A stretch of 64,000 bases of DNA from Faecalispora anaeroviscerum (GTDB lineage: Bacteria; Bacillota; Clostridia; Oscillospirales; Acutalibacteraceae), in contig NZ_CANOOQ010000001.1 in NCBI RefSeq assembly GCF_947568225.1, positions 1,240,001 through 1,304,000 of the forward strand, read 5' to 3'. The notes below the pieces were generated by a model that was not told the DNA's origin, made no database searches, and saw only the letters and a program-made list of their open reading frames with translations. This document shows, piece after piece, positions 15,632-23,356 of this stretch (positions within the stretch are counted from its first letter, which is position 1; each line of letters begins with the position of its first letter). A program made the position numbers and the translations under genes.

Positions 15632-16450
15632 TTATTTACGGAAATAAGCAAACAGAATCGTGCCGGGGCCGCCGTGGGTTCCCACAACGCTTCCCATAAT
15701 GAGCGTTTCCCCATCTCCTATTTCCTGCTTCAATATCGGCAGCTCCTGCACGTTGAAGCTGTGGGCATAGGCAATCGGCATGTTCGAATCAAAATCCGGC
15801 AGCTCGTGTACATAGCGTACCACAAAATCACAGGCCTTTTTCATGCCGCGCTCTTTCCCGATCACTTCTAGAACGCCGTCCTTTACCTGAATGATCGGTT
15901 TAATGCCCAGCAGATTACCGAGTGTTCCCTTCGTGCTGGACAGCCGACCACCCTTGACAAGATATTTCATCGTATTGAAAACAGCCAGCAAATCCACTCG
16001 CTTTGCCAGCGCCGTGATCTGCTCGGCAATCTCTTTGCCGCTCTTGCCCTCGTCGCGCAGGCGAATCGCCTCTCGCACCAACAGAGCCGCACCGGCCGAT
16101 ACCGTTGTGGAATCGACCGGGTAAATATCGTCACGCCCGCATTCCTCTTTCGCAATCACAGCGGACTGATACGTGCCGCTCAGCTTCTGCGCAATATAAA
16201 TTCCCACGATTTCATCGTTCGGGTACTCCGCATAAACGTCCAGAAAGCTCTGGGGGCTGACCTGAGTCGTCGTCGGCATTTCTTCTTCCGTATTCAGCAT
16301 CTCATAAAATTCTTTATCCGTAATTGTGAATTTATCCACATACTGGCGATCGCCGAAATGCACCGTCAGCGGAACAATCCGAACTCCGACTCTCTCGGCC
16401 TCCTCACGGGAAAGATCTGCCGTACTGTCTATTAAAATCTGAACGCTCAT
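15632..16450 (-). CDS. DegV-family fatty-acid-binding protein (FakB-like)
   Basis: This 272-residue protein opens with QILIDSTADLS, the DegV signature, and contains TTTQVSPQSF and GTHGGPGTI, residues that line the fatty-acid pocket in DegV/FakB proteins. FakB proteins bind a fatty acid while FakA phosphorylates it for phospholipid synthesis. No FakA gene is in the window. The start codon overlaps the stop of the upstream MarR gene by four bases (ATGA), so the two are translated together. Confidence 0.9.
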   Translation of the reverse strand: MSVQILIDSTADLSREEAERVGVRIVPLTVHFGDRQYVDKFTITDKEFYEMLNTEEEMPTTTQVSPQSFLDVYAEYPNDEIVGIYIAQKLSGTYQSAVIAKEECGRDDIYPVDSTTVSAGAALLVREAIRLRDEGKSGKEIAEQITALAKRVDLLAVFNTMKYLVKGGRLSSTKGTLGNLLGIKPIIQVKDGVLEVIGKERGMKKACDFVVRYVHELPDFDSNMPIAYAHSFNVQELPILKQEIGDGETLIMGSVVGTHGGPGTILFAYFRK

Positions 16451-16917
16451 GCTATAATTCCGCCTTCCTTTTTTTCTTCAAAAAAACGACTTAAGATTTT
16501 CAGGGACTCTAAAAGGGAACTCAGGCTTTCTTCCGTTAAGGAATTACCAATCATCTGAACCATGTCGCGATGAAACAGACGATGCTGCCATTCTGCCCTT
16601 TCTCCCTGCTCGGTCAGTACGATCCGCACAACCCGACGGTCCTGGGTACAGCCGCGGCGCTCAAGACACCCCTTCGTGACCAGTACGCCAACCGCCGTGG
16701 TAAGCGCTCCCACACTGATGCCGAGCCGCGCTGCGATCTTCGACATGGTGTTCTCCTGCCGGGCCTGCATCTGTGCCACTGCCTCCAGTATGTGCAGCTC
16801 TTTCATGCTCAAGCCGGCCTTGTCTCCGGTGGAAAGCGCGACCTCCTCGTACTGCAGAATCTTATTAAAGGTTTCTACAAAAAAATAATTCAGCTCCTTC
16901 TGCTGAACGGAATTCAT
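16447..16917 (-). CDS. MarR-family regulator, possibly FabT-like
   Basis: This 156-residue winged helix-turn-helix protein has the MarR layout: an N-terminal dimer helix, recognition region NTMSKIAARLGISVGALTTA, and wing CTQDRRVVRIVLTEQG. It is co-translated with a DegV/FakB-type protein. In other Firmicutes FabT, a MarR protein, controls fatty acid synthesis, so a lipid-related role is plausible; this is inference from context. A perfect 8+1+8 palindrome lies just upstream at 16939 and is a likely autoregulatory operator. Confidence 0.88.
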   Translation of the reverse strand: MNSVQQKELNYFFVETFNKILQYEEVALSTGDKAGLSMKELHILEAVAQMQARQENTMSKIAARLGISVGALTTAVGVLVTKGCLERRGCTQDRRVVRIVLTEQGERAEWQHRLFHRDMVQMIGNSLTEESLSSLLESLKILSRFFEEKKEGGIIA

Positions 16918-16938
16918 CGATATGCATACTCCTTTAAA

Positions 16939-16955
16939 ACTTTTAAGTTAAAAGT
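16939..16955. promoter_or_regulatory. Palindromic operator upstream of the MarR-DegV operon
   Basis: ACTTTTAA G TTAAAAGT is a perfect 8-bp inverted repeat around one base, 22 bases upstream of the MarR start codon. Confidence 0.6.
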
Positions 16956-17002
16956 ATTTTACCGGAAAACAGAAGGGTCTGTCAAGTTTTTTCACAAATT
17001 AC

Positions 17003-17031
17003 TTTACTTGTCGTAGTAGTTGTGCTATACT
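17003..17031 (+). promoter_or_regulatory. Promoter of the PadR/DUF1700-like operon
   Basis: TTTACT (17003-17008) and TATACT (17026-17031) are 17 bases apart. CGTAGTA occurs in the spacer (17012-17018) and again at 17049-17055, a possible PadR binding repeat. Confidence 0.5.
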
Positions 17032-17075
17032 CAAATTACTTCAACAGACGTAGTAATAAAAGGAGGAAGAAATAT

Positions 17076-17426
17076 TTGATCAGCAGCGATGTCATGCGCG
17101 GCTACAACGACATTATGATTCTGTTTCTTCTTCTGGAGCAGGACTCATATGGATATGAAATCTCGAAAGAGATACAAACACGCACCAGAGGGACCTACAA
17201 CATGAAAGAAACAACCCTGTATTCCGCTATCAACCGCCTGGAAAAAAGCGGATATATTGCAAGCTACCACGGTTCGGAATCCTTTGGCAAGCCCCGCACC
17301 TATTTTACTATTACCAATGCCGGAAGATTGTATTACCGCGAAAAATGCGATGAATGGAAGCTAACCAGGCAGATTGTGGACTATTTTACCAGTGAGAAAG
17401 AGGAGAACGACCATGAGCATGAGTAA
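17076..17426 (+). CDS. PadR-family transcriptional regulator
   Basis: This 116-residue protein has the PadR winged helix: IMILFLLLEQDSYGYEISKEI, then ETTLYSAINRLEKSGYIAS and GKPRTYFTITNAG. I set a TTG start at 17076 because AGGAGGAAG lies at 17061-17069; the upstream ATG at 17022 would place the ribosome-binding site inside the gene. It overlaps the next gene by 14 bases. Such pairs usually act as a repressor plus a membrane protein responding to envelope or drug stress. Confidence 0.9.
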   Translation: MISSDVMRGYNDIMILFLLLEQDSYGYEISKEIQTRTRGTYNMKETTLYSAINRLEKSGYIASYHGSESFGKPRTYFTITNAGRLYYREKCDEWKLTRQIVDYFTSEKEENDHEHE

Positions 17427-18138
17427 AATTCAAATTTATGTAGAAAATTCCTTTGCCTCTTTACCCCGCACCAAAGAGGTTGCCGAACTGAAAATGAACA
17501 TTGTGGAAAGCATGGAAGAACGCTTTGATGCGCTCCTCCGGGAAGGAAAAAACGAAAACGAGGCCTTCGGGGCCGTAATCTCTGAATTCGGCAGCATGGA
17601 CGAAATCCGGCAGGAGCTGGGTATTTCGGAAGATTCGAATTCCCCCGCAGCACCGTTTTCAGTGGGAAGCTACCCTCCTCCCATCCCTGAAGACCTGCTG
17701 CGTGGTTACGAGGCGTTCCGGCAACAGTTCGCGATTGCCATTACCGCGGGGGTTGTGTGCTGTATTCTAGCCATCGTGATGGAACAGATCTTCGAAGCAC
17801 TTTTCGGCGAAGGTTTTCTGGCGATCACCATTTTCTTTCTCCTGATTGCCGTCGGCGTCGGCGTATTTGTCTATTTTGGAATGCAGAAAACCTATTGGGA
17901 GGAGCAGCTGCAGCAATACCAGCCTTCCGGAGCCAATTATTGCAAACATCACAGCGCTTCTTCGAAGCAGAATGATACGCTCGCAAGCCGTTTGAGCGGG
18001 GCGATTATGATGACAGCAACAGCGGTGTTCCTACTCCTCGGTTTCCTGTTTGATCTGTGGCACCCCGGCTGGGTGGTGTTCCCCATTGGTGGAATTTTGT
18101 GCGGAATTGTATCGACTTTGATCGGCGACAGGCCCTGA
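17413..18138 (+). CDS. DUF1700/permease-prefix-type membrane protein
   Basis: This 241-residue protein has a soluble N-terminal helical region (residues 1-75, with EVAELKMNIVESMEERFDAL and AFGAVISEFGSMDEIRQEL), typical of the permease-prefix domain partnered with PadR. Hydrophobic segments follow near residues 107-125, 135-155, 195-215 and 218-236. ATG at 17413 overlaps the end of padR. The role is unknown; in related pairs the membrane protein adjusts PadR output. Confidence 0.75.
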   Translation: MSMSKIQIYVENSFASLPRTKEVAELKMNIVESMEERFDALLREGKNENEAFGAVISEFGSMDEIRQELGISEDSNSPAAPFSVGSYPPPIPEDLLRGYEAFRQQFAIAITAGVVCCILAIVMEQIFEALFGEGFLAITIFFLLIAVGVGVFVYFGMQKTYWEEQLQQYQPSGANYCKHHSASSKQNDTLASRLSGAIMMTATAVFLLLGFLFDLWHPGWVVFPIGGILCGIVSTLIGDRP

Positions 18139-18198
18139 TCTGACCGTATTTTCATACTATTGTTCTTTCAGGCAACATAAATTTTCTGCCTGTCCCCC

Positions 18199-18227
18199 TT
18201 GACAAACCAAAAACAAACGCATAATAT
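18199..18227 (+). promoter_or_regulatory. Promoter of the ilv operon
   Basis: TTGACA (18199-18204) and TAATAT (18222-18227) have a 17-base A-rich spacer. The RNA would start near 18234, just ahead of the T-box. Confidence 0.75.
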
Positions 18228-18244
18228 AAATACCAACAGAAAAA

Positions 18245-18510
18245 ATGCTTTGATAGGGACACGAATGCGGGAAATCGTCCTTTCAGAGAGCTGCCGGTTG
18301 GTGCGAGGCAGCAGGGCACCCACAGGACATCACCCTGGAGCAGACGGCTGAAACCGTTGGGTAGTAAGCTGCGTCCGGATTTCCTCCGTTATTGGGAAGC
18401 ATATTGTTAGATATGCAGTAAGGTGCTGCCTGTGCTGGGCAGCAATACAGAGTGGTACCGCGGGAGCTGACGCCCTCGCCTCTGGGAAACCGGAGGTGAG
18501 GGCTTTTTTT
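18245..18510 (+). ncRNA. T-box leader of ilvBNA (isoleucine specifier AUC)
   Basis: Stem I shows AGAGAGCTGCCGG and GGTGCGAGGCAGC. The specifier ATC is at 18329-18331 in GGACATCACCCTGGAGC, the same register as in the ileS leader. The antiterminator motif GAGTGGTACCGCGG is at 18450-18463. The terminator (CCCTCGCCTC with GAGGTGAGGG, 18473-18502) ends in TTTTTTT. The operon is thus induced when tRNA-Ile is uncharged. Confidence 0.95.
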
Positions 18511-18562
18511 ATTGACACCCCCCCTTCCGACGGAACGAAAATTCATTGCAGGAGGAAAAATC

Positions 18563-20257
18563 ATGCTGTTAACCGGCGCGCAGATTATTATGGAATGCTT
18601 ACTGGAACAGGACGCCACTACCCTATTCGGGTATCCGGGAGGGGCGGTACTGAACATTTACGATGCTCTTTATGAGTACCGGGACAAAATTACTCATATT
18701 GAAACCTCTCATGAGCAGGGTGCGGCCCACGCCGCCGACGGATACGCCCGCGCCAGCGGCAAAACCGGAGTGTGCCTTGCCACCTCAGGCCCCGGCGCGA
18801 CAAACCTTGTAACCGGCATTGCCACCGCCTATATGGATTCCGTTCCGATGGTCGCTATTACGGGGAACGTGAATCTGAGCCTTTTGGGTCTGGACAGCTT
18901 TCAGGAGGTGGACATCACCGGAATTACAATGCCCATCACCAAGCACAACTTCATCGTCAAGGATGTAGGCGATCTGGCGTTCACTCTGCGCGAAGCGTTC
19001 CGCATCGCCGGAACCGGTAGAAAAGGCCCCGTTCTGGTGGATATTCCGAAGGATGTGACGGCACACAAATGCGAATTCACGTCCGAGCGCCCGAACCACA
19101 CGGTCAGCGTACCCGCTTTGCCCGATGAGAGCAGGTTGCAGCAGGTTCTGGAGCTGCTTCAGGAATGCCAGCGCCCCTTTATTTACGCGGGCGGCGGCGT
19201 GATCGCTTCCGATGCTTCCGATGCTCTGCATGAGCTTGCTGAAAAATTGGATGCCCCCGTTTCCTGCTCCCTGATGTGCCAGGGCGGGTATGACCAGACC
19301 AATGAGCGGTACCTTGGCATGCTCGGCATGCACGGAACGGTTTCCTCCGCTCTGGCCCTAAAGGAATGCGACGTGCTGGTCGCGGTCGGCACCCGTTTTT
19401 CGGATCGCGTGATCTGCAACGCAGATTTGTTCGCGCGCGGCTGCCGCGTGGTACACATCGACATCGACTCCGCCGAATTCAATAAAAACATCTACGCCGA
19501 TCTTCGCCTGAAGGGGGATGCCCGCGCGATACTGGAAGCGCTGAACAGCCGCCTCGAAACAGCCGGACGCCCCGAATGGATGGCGCAGATCAAGGCGTGG
19601 AAGCAGGAATATCCGCTCTCGCAAAAGGCCGCCTGCGAAAGCGGCGTAACCCCGCAGTATCTGCTCGAAACGCTTCACCGCCTGGCCGGGGATCAGCTGA
19701 TCCTTTCCACCGAGGTGGGCCAGCACCAAATGTGGACCGCGCAGTTTTACCCCTTCCAGAGGCCACGCCGCATGATTACCTCCGGTGGGCTGGGTACCAT
19801 GGGCTTCGGCCTGGGCGCGGCGCTCGGTGCGCAGGTGGCACAGCCGGAGCTGCGAGTGGTCAACGTGGCGGGCGACGGCAGCTTTCATATGAACTGCAGC
19901 GAGCTTTCCACCGCCGCTAAGTACAACATCCCTGTAATTGAGCTGATTATCAACAACAATGTGCTGGGCATGGTGCGCCAATGGCAAAAGCTGTTTTACG
20001 ATGGCCGCTTCTCTCAGACAACACTGAATAAGCCGACGAACTATGAACTTTTGGCCGAAGCCTTTGGCGTAAAGGCCTTTACCATCCGCACCTGCTACGA
20101 TGTGGAGCTCGTTCTGCGCCAGGCGCTGGAGCATCAGGGGCCGTCGCTGATCAACTGCCTGGTAGACAGCGATATGAACGTTCTGCCCATGGTGCCCGCA
20201 GGGTCCCCGGCGGAAGATCCCATTTTGGAAATCGACGAAAAGGAGCAGCAGCAATGA
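18563..20257 (+). CDS. ilvB: Acetolactate synthase large subunit
   Basis: This 564-residue thiamine diphosphate enzyme condenses pyruvate with pyruvate or 2-oxobutyrate, the first common step of branched-chain amino acid synthesis. Glu51 (in SHEQGAAHAADG) activates ThDP. The metal/ThDP motif is GDGSFHMN with NNNVLGMVRQWQ downstream. FAD-binding and substrate regions are intact. ATG at 18563 follows GGAGGAAAAA; the longer frame starts within the T-box terminator. It is the first gene of ilvB-ilvN-ilvA. Confidence 0.97.
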   Translation: MLLTGAQIIMECLLEQDATTLFGYPGGAVLNIYDALYEYRDKITHIETSHEQGAAHAADGYARASGKTGVCLATSGPGATNLVTGIATAYMDSVPMVAITGNVNLSLLGLDSFQEVDITGITMPITKHNFIVKDVGDLAFTLREAFRIAGTGRKGPVLVDIPKDVTAHKCEFTSERPNHTVSVPALPDESRLQQVLELLQECQRPFIYAGGGVIASDASDALHELAEKLDAPVSCSLMCQGGYDQTNERYLGMLGMHGTVSSALALKECDVLVAVGTRFSDRVICNADLFARGCRVVHIDIDSAEFNKNIYADLRLKGDARAILEALNSRLETAGRPEWMAQIKAWKQEYPLSQKAACESGVTPQYLLETLHRLAGDQLILSTEVGQHQMWTAQFYPFQRPRRMITSGGLGTMGFGLGAALGAQVAQPELRVVNVAGDGSFHMNCSELSTAAKYNIPVIELIINNNVLGMVRQWQKLFYDGRFSQTTLNKPTNYELLAEAFGVKAFTIRTCYDVELVLRQALEHQGPSLINCLVDSDMNVLPMVPAGSPAEDPILEIDEKEQQQ

Positions 20258-20760
20258 GTGACACAAAAGTAACAGAGTACATTTTGTCGGTTCGCGCCAA
20301 AAACACCCCCGGCGTTCTGCTTCGCATCTCTGGCCTGTTCAGCCGCCGGTGCTACAATATCAGCAGCATCGTGGCCGCCCAGACGGAGGATGAGCAGTAT
20401 TCCGAAATGATTATCGTTGTGCAGGGCGATGACCGCATCGTTCGCCAGGTAGATAAACAGCTGAGCAAGCTAGAGGAAATTGAGCAGGTAACCGTTCTGG
20501 AAAGGGACAGCGCGGTGGTGCGAGAGCATCTACTGCTACGCGTTCGCCGCACACCCGAAAACAGCGAGTTTCTCGTCACGCTGGCCAACGCGTTCCACGC
20601 TTCTATTTTGCAGGTTTCCCCCACCACGATGATTTTGGAGCTGGTAGGCGACGCTACGGCGCTGAACAGCCTGATCGAGTTGTGCAAGCCGTACCAGATT
20701 GAACAGATTCTTCGCACAGGAGCAATGGCCATGAGTACTCAGGGGGTAGAAGCATGCTGA
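20254..20760 (+). CDS. ilvN: Acetolactate synthase small (regulatory) subunit
   Basis: This 168-residue protein begins with an ACT domain (EYILSVRAKNTPGVLLRISG, about residues 5-75) and ends with the ALS small-subunit C-terminal domain containing FHASILQVSPTTMILELVG. It stimulates IlvB and confers valine feedback. The ATG overlaps the ilvB stop by 4 bases (ATGA), indicating coupled translation. Length is normal. Confidence 0.96.
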   Translation: MSDTKVTEYILSVRAKNTPGVLLRISGLFSRRCYNISSIVAAQTEDEQYSEMIIVVQGDDRIVRQVDKQLSKLEEIEQVTVLERDSAVVREHLLLRVRRTPENSEFLVTLANAFHASILQVSPTTMILELVGDATALNSLIELCKPYQIEQILRTGAMAMSTQGVEAC

Positions 20761-21953
20761 CCTTAGATAAAATATACCACGCCGCATTTGTTTTAAAGGA
20801 TGTCATTCGCCAGACCGATCTGATCCACGCACCGAAAATCCGTACCGACTGCGAGGTTTACCTGAAAACAGAAAACCTTCAGGTTACCGGTTCCTTTAAG
20901 GTACGCGGAGCTTACTATAAAATCTCACGCCTCAGCCCGGAGGAACGGGAGCATGGCGTAATCGCCTGTTCCGCCGGAAACCACGCGCAGGGAGTTGCTT
21001 TGGCGGCTACCAGAAGTGGTATTCAATCCCGAATCTGTATTCCGAATTCCGCCCCCATCTCAAAGGTGGAAGCCACTCGCGCATACGGTGCGCAGGTGGA
21101 ACTGGTGGACGGTGTGTACGACGACGCATACCAGCGCGCGCTCCAGATTCAGGAGGAAACCGGCAGCACCTTCATCCACCCGTTTGACGACGAGGACGTG
21201 ATTGCAGGTCAGGGCACCATCGGCCTTGAAATTTTGAGCCAGCTTCCCGACGTAGACGCGGTCATTGTCCCGGTGGGGGGCGGCGGACTGATTTCCGGCG
21301 TGGCCTATGCCATTAAGTCGCTGAACCCCAACTGCAAGGTATACGGCGTACAGTCCAGCGGCGCGCCGTCTATGGTGCAGGCGCTGGCCCATCATCAGGT
21401 GGAGTGCCTGAACGGCGTGTGTACGATCGCGGACGGCATTGCCGTCAAACAGCCCGGTGACCTGACCTATTCCATCTGTGATCAATATGTTGATGGCATA
21501 GTGACCGTAACCGACGATGAAATTTCCACCGCCATTCTGACGCTGATTGAGCAGCAGAAGCTGATTGCCGAGGGAGCAGGCGCCGTTTCGGTAGCCGCCG
21601 CCCTGTTCGACAAGCTGGATTTGAAGGGCAAAAAGGTCGTTTGCCTTGTTTCCGGCGGCAACATCGATGTGACGATTTTGTCCCGCATCATCAACCGCGG
21701 CCTAGTTAAGGCCGGCCGTTCCTGCGACATGACGCTGGAGCTGGTCGACAAGCCCGGCCAACTCAAAGAGGTTTCGGCTATCATCGCGGATCTGGGCGGC
21801 AACGTGGTGGCGGTGCGCCACGACCATTCCGGTGAGGGCAGCGACATCAACGGCTGCACCCTGCGCATTGTAATGGAAACACGCAACCACCAGCACATTG
21901 AAGAAATCCGCAATGCCCTTCTTGCGGCCGGATACCGGATGTTCGAACACTAA
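20754..21953 (+). CDS. ilvA: Threonine ammonia-lyase with C-terminal ACT domain
   Basis: This 399-residue PLP enzyme deaminates threonine to 2-oxobutyrate, the entry to isoleucine. The PLP lysine is Lys49 in TGSFKVRGAYYK; the phosphate-binding glycine loop VPVGGGGL is at about 172-179. An ACT-like domain covers roughly residues 325-399. This layout is the one-ACT form seen in many Firmicutes. It overlaps ilvN by 7 bases. The Ile T-box makes sense because this operon makes the isoleucine precursor and supplies acetohydroxy acid synthase. Confidence 0.94.
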   Translation: MLTLDKIYHAAFVLKDVIRQTDLIHAPKIRTDCEVYLKTENLQVTGSFKVRGAYYKISRLSPEEREHGVIACSAGNHAQGVALAATRSGIQSRICIPNSAPISKVEATRAYGAQVELVDGVYDDAYQRALQIQEETGSTFIHPFDDEDVIAGQGTIGLEILSQLPDVDAVIVPVGGGGLISGVAYAIKSLNPNCKVYGVQSSGAPSMVQALAHHQVECLNGVCTIADGIAVKQPGDLTYSICDQYVDGIVTVTDDEISTAILTLIEQQKLIAEGAGAVSVAAALFDKLDLKGKKVVCLVSGGNIDVTILSRIINRGLVKAGRSCDMTLELVDKPGQLKEVSAIIADLGGNVVAVRHDHSGEGSDINGCTLRIVMETRNHQHIEEIRNALLAAGYRMFEH

Positions 21954-21965
21954 CCCTAAAATCCA

Positions 21966-22011
21966 AAAACGGCGGCTCCCCTTCTTTGCCGAAGCGGGAA
22001 CCGCCGTTTTT
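21966..22011 (+). terminator. Intrinsic terminator of the ilv operon
   Basis: AAAACGGCGGCTCCC pairs with GGGAACCGCCGTTTT (one mismatch), followed by a further T. Confidence 0.88.
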
Positions 22012-22057
22012 GCGGCAGCCGGATCAAAACCGACTGCCATAAAAACCACAGGTCGAA

Positions 22058-22306
22058 TCAGTCTTTTTTGTATTTCATTCTGGTGGCCATGCCGCCGCGA
22101 ATATGGCGCTGAGCCTTGTTGATCTCCAGCACATTCTTCACTTCTTTGTACAGCTGCGGATCAACATATTTCAGACGCTCCGCCACATCTTTATGTACAG
22201 TGGACTTGCTGACGCCGAATTTTTTCGCGGCTTTTCGAACGGTCGCGTTGTTCTCTATGATGTATTCTCCCAGCTCTACGGCTCGCTCTTCTACTATGCC
22301 TTTCAC
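22058..22306 (-). CDS. spoIIID: Stage III sporulation transcriptional regulator SpoIIID
   Basis: This 82-residue DNA-binding protein matches SpoIIID along its length: EERAVELGEYIIENNATVRK, FGVSKSTVHKDVAERL, and a basic tail ending RMKYKKD. In endospore formers SpoIIID acts in the mother cell, turning down part of the sigma-E regulon and helping sigma-K genes. The GTG start at 22304-22306 follows GGGAGG; the long upstream frame is an artefact. A sigma-E-like -35 element lies upstream. Confidence 0.95.
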   Translation of the reverse strand: MKGIVEERAVELGEYIIENNATVRKAAKKFGVSKSTVHKDVAERLKYVDPQLYKEVKNVLEINKAQRHIRGGMATRMKYKKD

Positions 22307-22338
22307 AGCTCTGCCTCCCAAACTAATCTGATTGGTTA

Positions 22339-22367
22339 TAGATATGCGGCCGAAAATCAGAATATGA
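22339..22367 (-). promoter_or_regulatory. Candidate sigma-E promoter of spoIIID
   Basis: On the minus strand TCATATT (22367-22361) matches the sigma-E -35 consensus KMATATT and is followed after 14 bases by CATATCTA, a partial match to CATACAHT. Control of spoIIID by sigma-E is known in Bacillus. Confidence 0.45.
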
Positions 22368-22437
22368 AAGTACCCGGAAAGAATCCGGCATCTTTGGGAT
22401 TCCTTTTCTGAAACCCGCAGATGCGGGCTGAACGCTA

Positions 22438-22479
22438 GAAAGCTCCGGAGCCGACCTTTCGGTCGGCTCCGGAGCTTTC
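22438..22479. repeat. Very stable 19-bp perfect hairpin without T-tract
   Basis: GAAAGCTCCGGAGCCGACC is followed by TTTC and its exact reverse complement. It lies between spoIIID and the cytidylate-kinase-like gene, 25 bases past the stop of the latter. Neither strand has a T-run, so it may be an RNA-end stabiliser or a bidirectional block. A smaller hairpin, CCCGCA with TGCGGG, is at 22414. Confidence 0.6.
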
Positions 22480-22503
22480 TGAACTTCATATACCTACGGG
22501 CTG

Positions 22504-23127
22504 TCAGCCCAGCTTAATATCCAAATACGCCTTGACCAGCAGCACACACTGATCCCACGAAAGCTGGCTGCTGTTAAAGCACAAATCATAGTTATCCGCG
22601 TTTTTCCAGTGGCTTCCGGTAAAATACTCGTAGTATTCCGCACGGCGCTTATCAATTTTCTGAATCAGGCGGCGCAGTTCCGAGTCTGAAAGATTGGGGT
22701 GAAATACCCTGGCACGCTCCATGCAGGATTCCATCGGCGCGTGAACATAAATTTTCAGAACATGATCCATATCCCGAAGGATATAATCCGCACAGCGGCC
22801 AATGATGACACAGGATTCCTGCGCGGCCAACTCGCGAATCACTTTAGACTGAAGCTGAAACAGATTGCTGTTAGATACAAAATCCTCGCTGTCCGGCGGA
22901 ATGGGCTCGCCGAAATACGATTTGCGGAACGCCTTCCACAGCACAGTGCTTTTCAGAGTTTCGTCTGCTTTGGCAAACAGGGTCTCGTTAATTCCGCTTT
23001 CGTCAGACGCCATGCGCAGCAGTTCTCTGTCATAAAACGGAACGCCCAGCTCCTCGGCCAGCAATTTGCCGACCGTTCTGCCGCCGCTGCCGTACTCACG
23101 CGCGATCGTAATCACAAACTTTTTCAT
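22504..23127 (-). CDS. Cytidylate kinase-like family protein
   Basis: This 207-residue P-loop protein has VITIAREYGSGGRTVGKLLA at its N-terminus (Walker A variant GSGGRTVG) and matches the cytidylate-kinase-like 2 family. CVIIGRCADYIL and the lid-like region REYYEYF/KIDKRRAEYYEYFTG are typical. The family is common in Clostridia and often lies apart from the true cmk. The substrate is not established. The ATG at 23125-23127 follows AGGAGAG. Confidence 0.88.
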   Translation of the reverse strand: MKKFVITIAREYGSGGRTVGKLLAEELGVPFYDRELLRMASDESGINETLFAKADETLKSTVLWKAFRKSYFGEPIPPDSEDFVSNSNLFQLQSKVIRELAAQESCVIIGRCADYILRDMDHVLKIYVHAPMESCMERARVFHPNLSDSELRRLIQKIDKRRAEYYEYFTGSHWKNADNYDLCFNSSQLSWDQCVLLVKAYLDIKLG

Positions 23128-23356
23128 TGTATCACTCTCCTGCCTGGTTCCTGTTGATAAAAATTCCGTTTCCAGTATAAGCCATTCTGCCGTTGTGGTC
23201 AACACAAAACCCTAATTCTCTATTCCCCGAATAAACCAGTTTTTTCATTCTTGTTACTTTTCTTGCAAATATTTCCATCTCATGGTAAATTATAGTTATA
23301 TTACAAGATAGAATTTTAAGATTCGTTATGTATTTTTAAAAAGGGAGAGTGTTACT

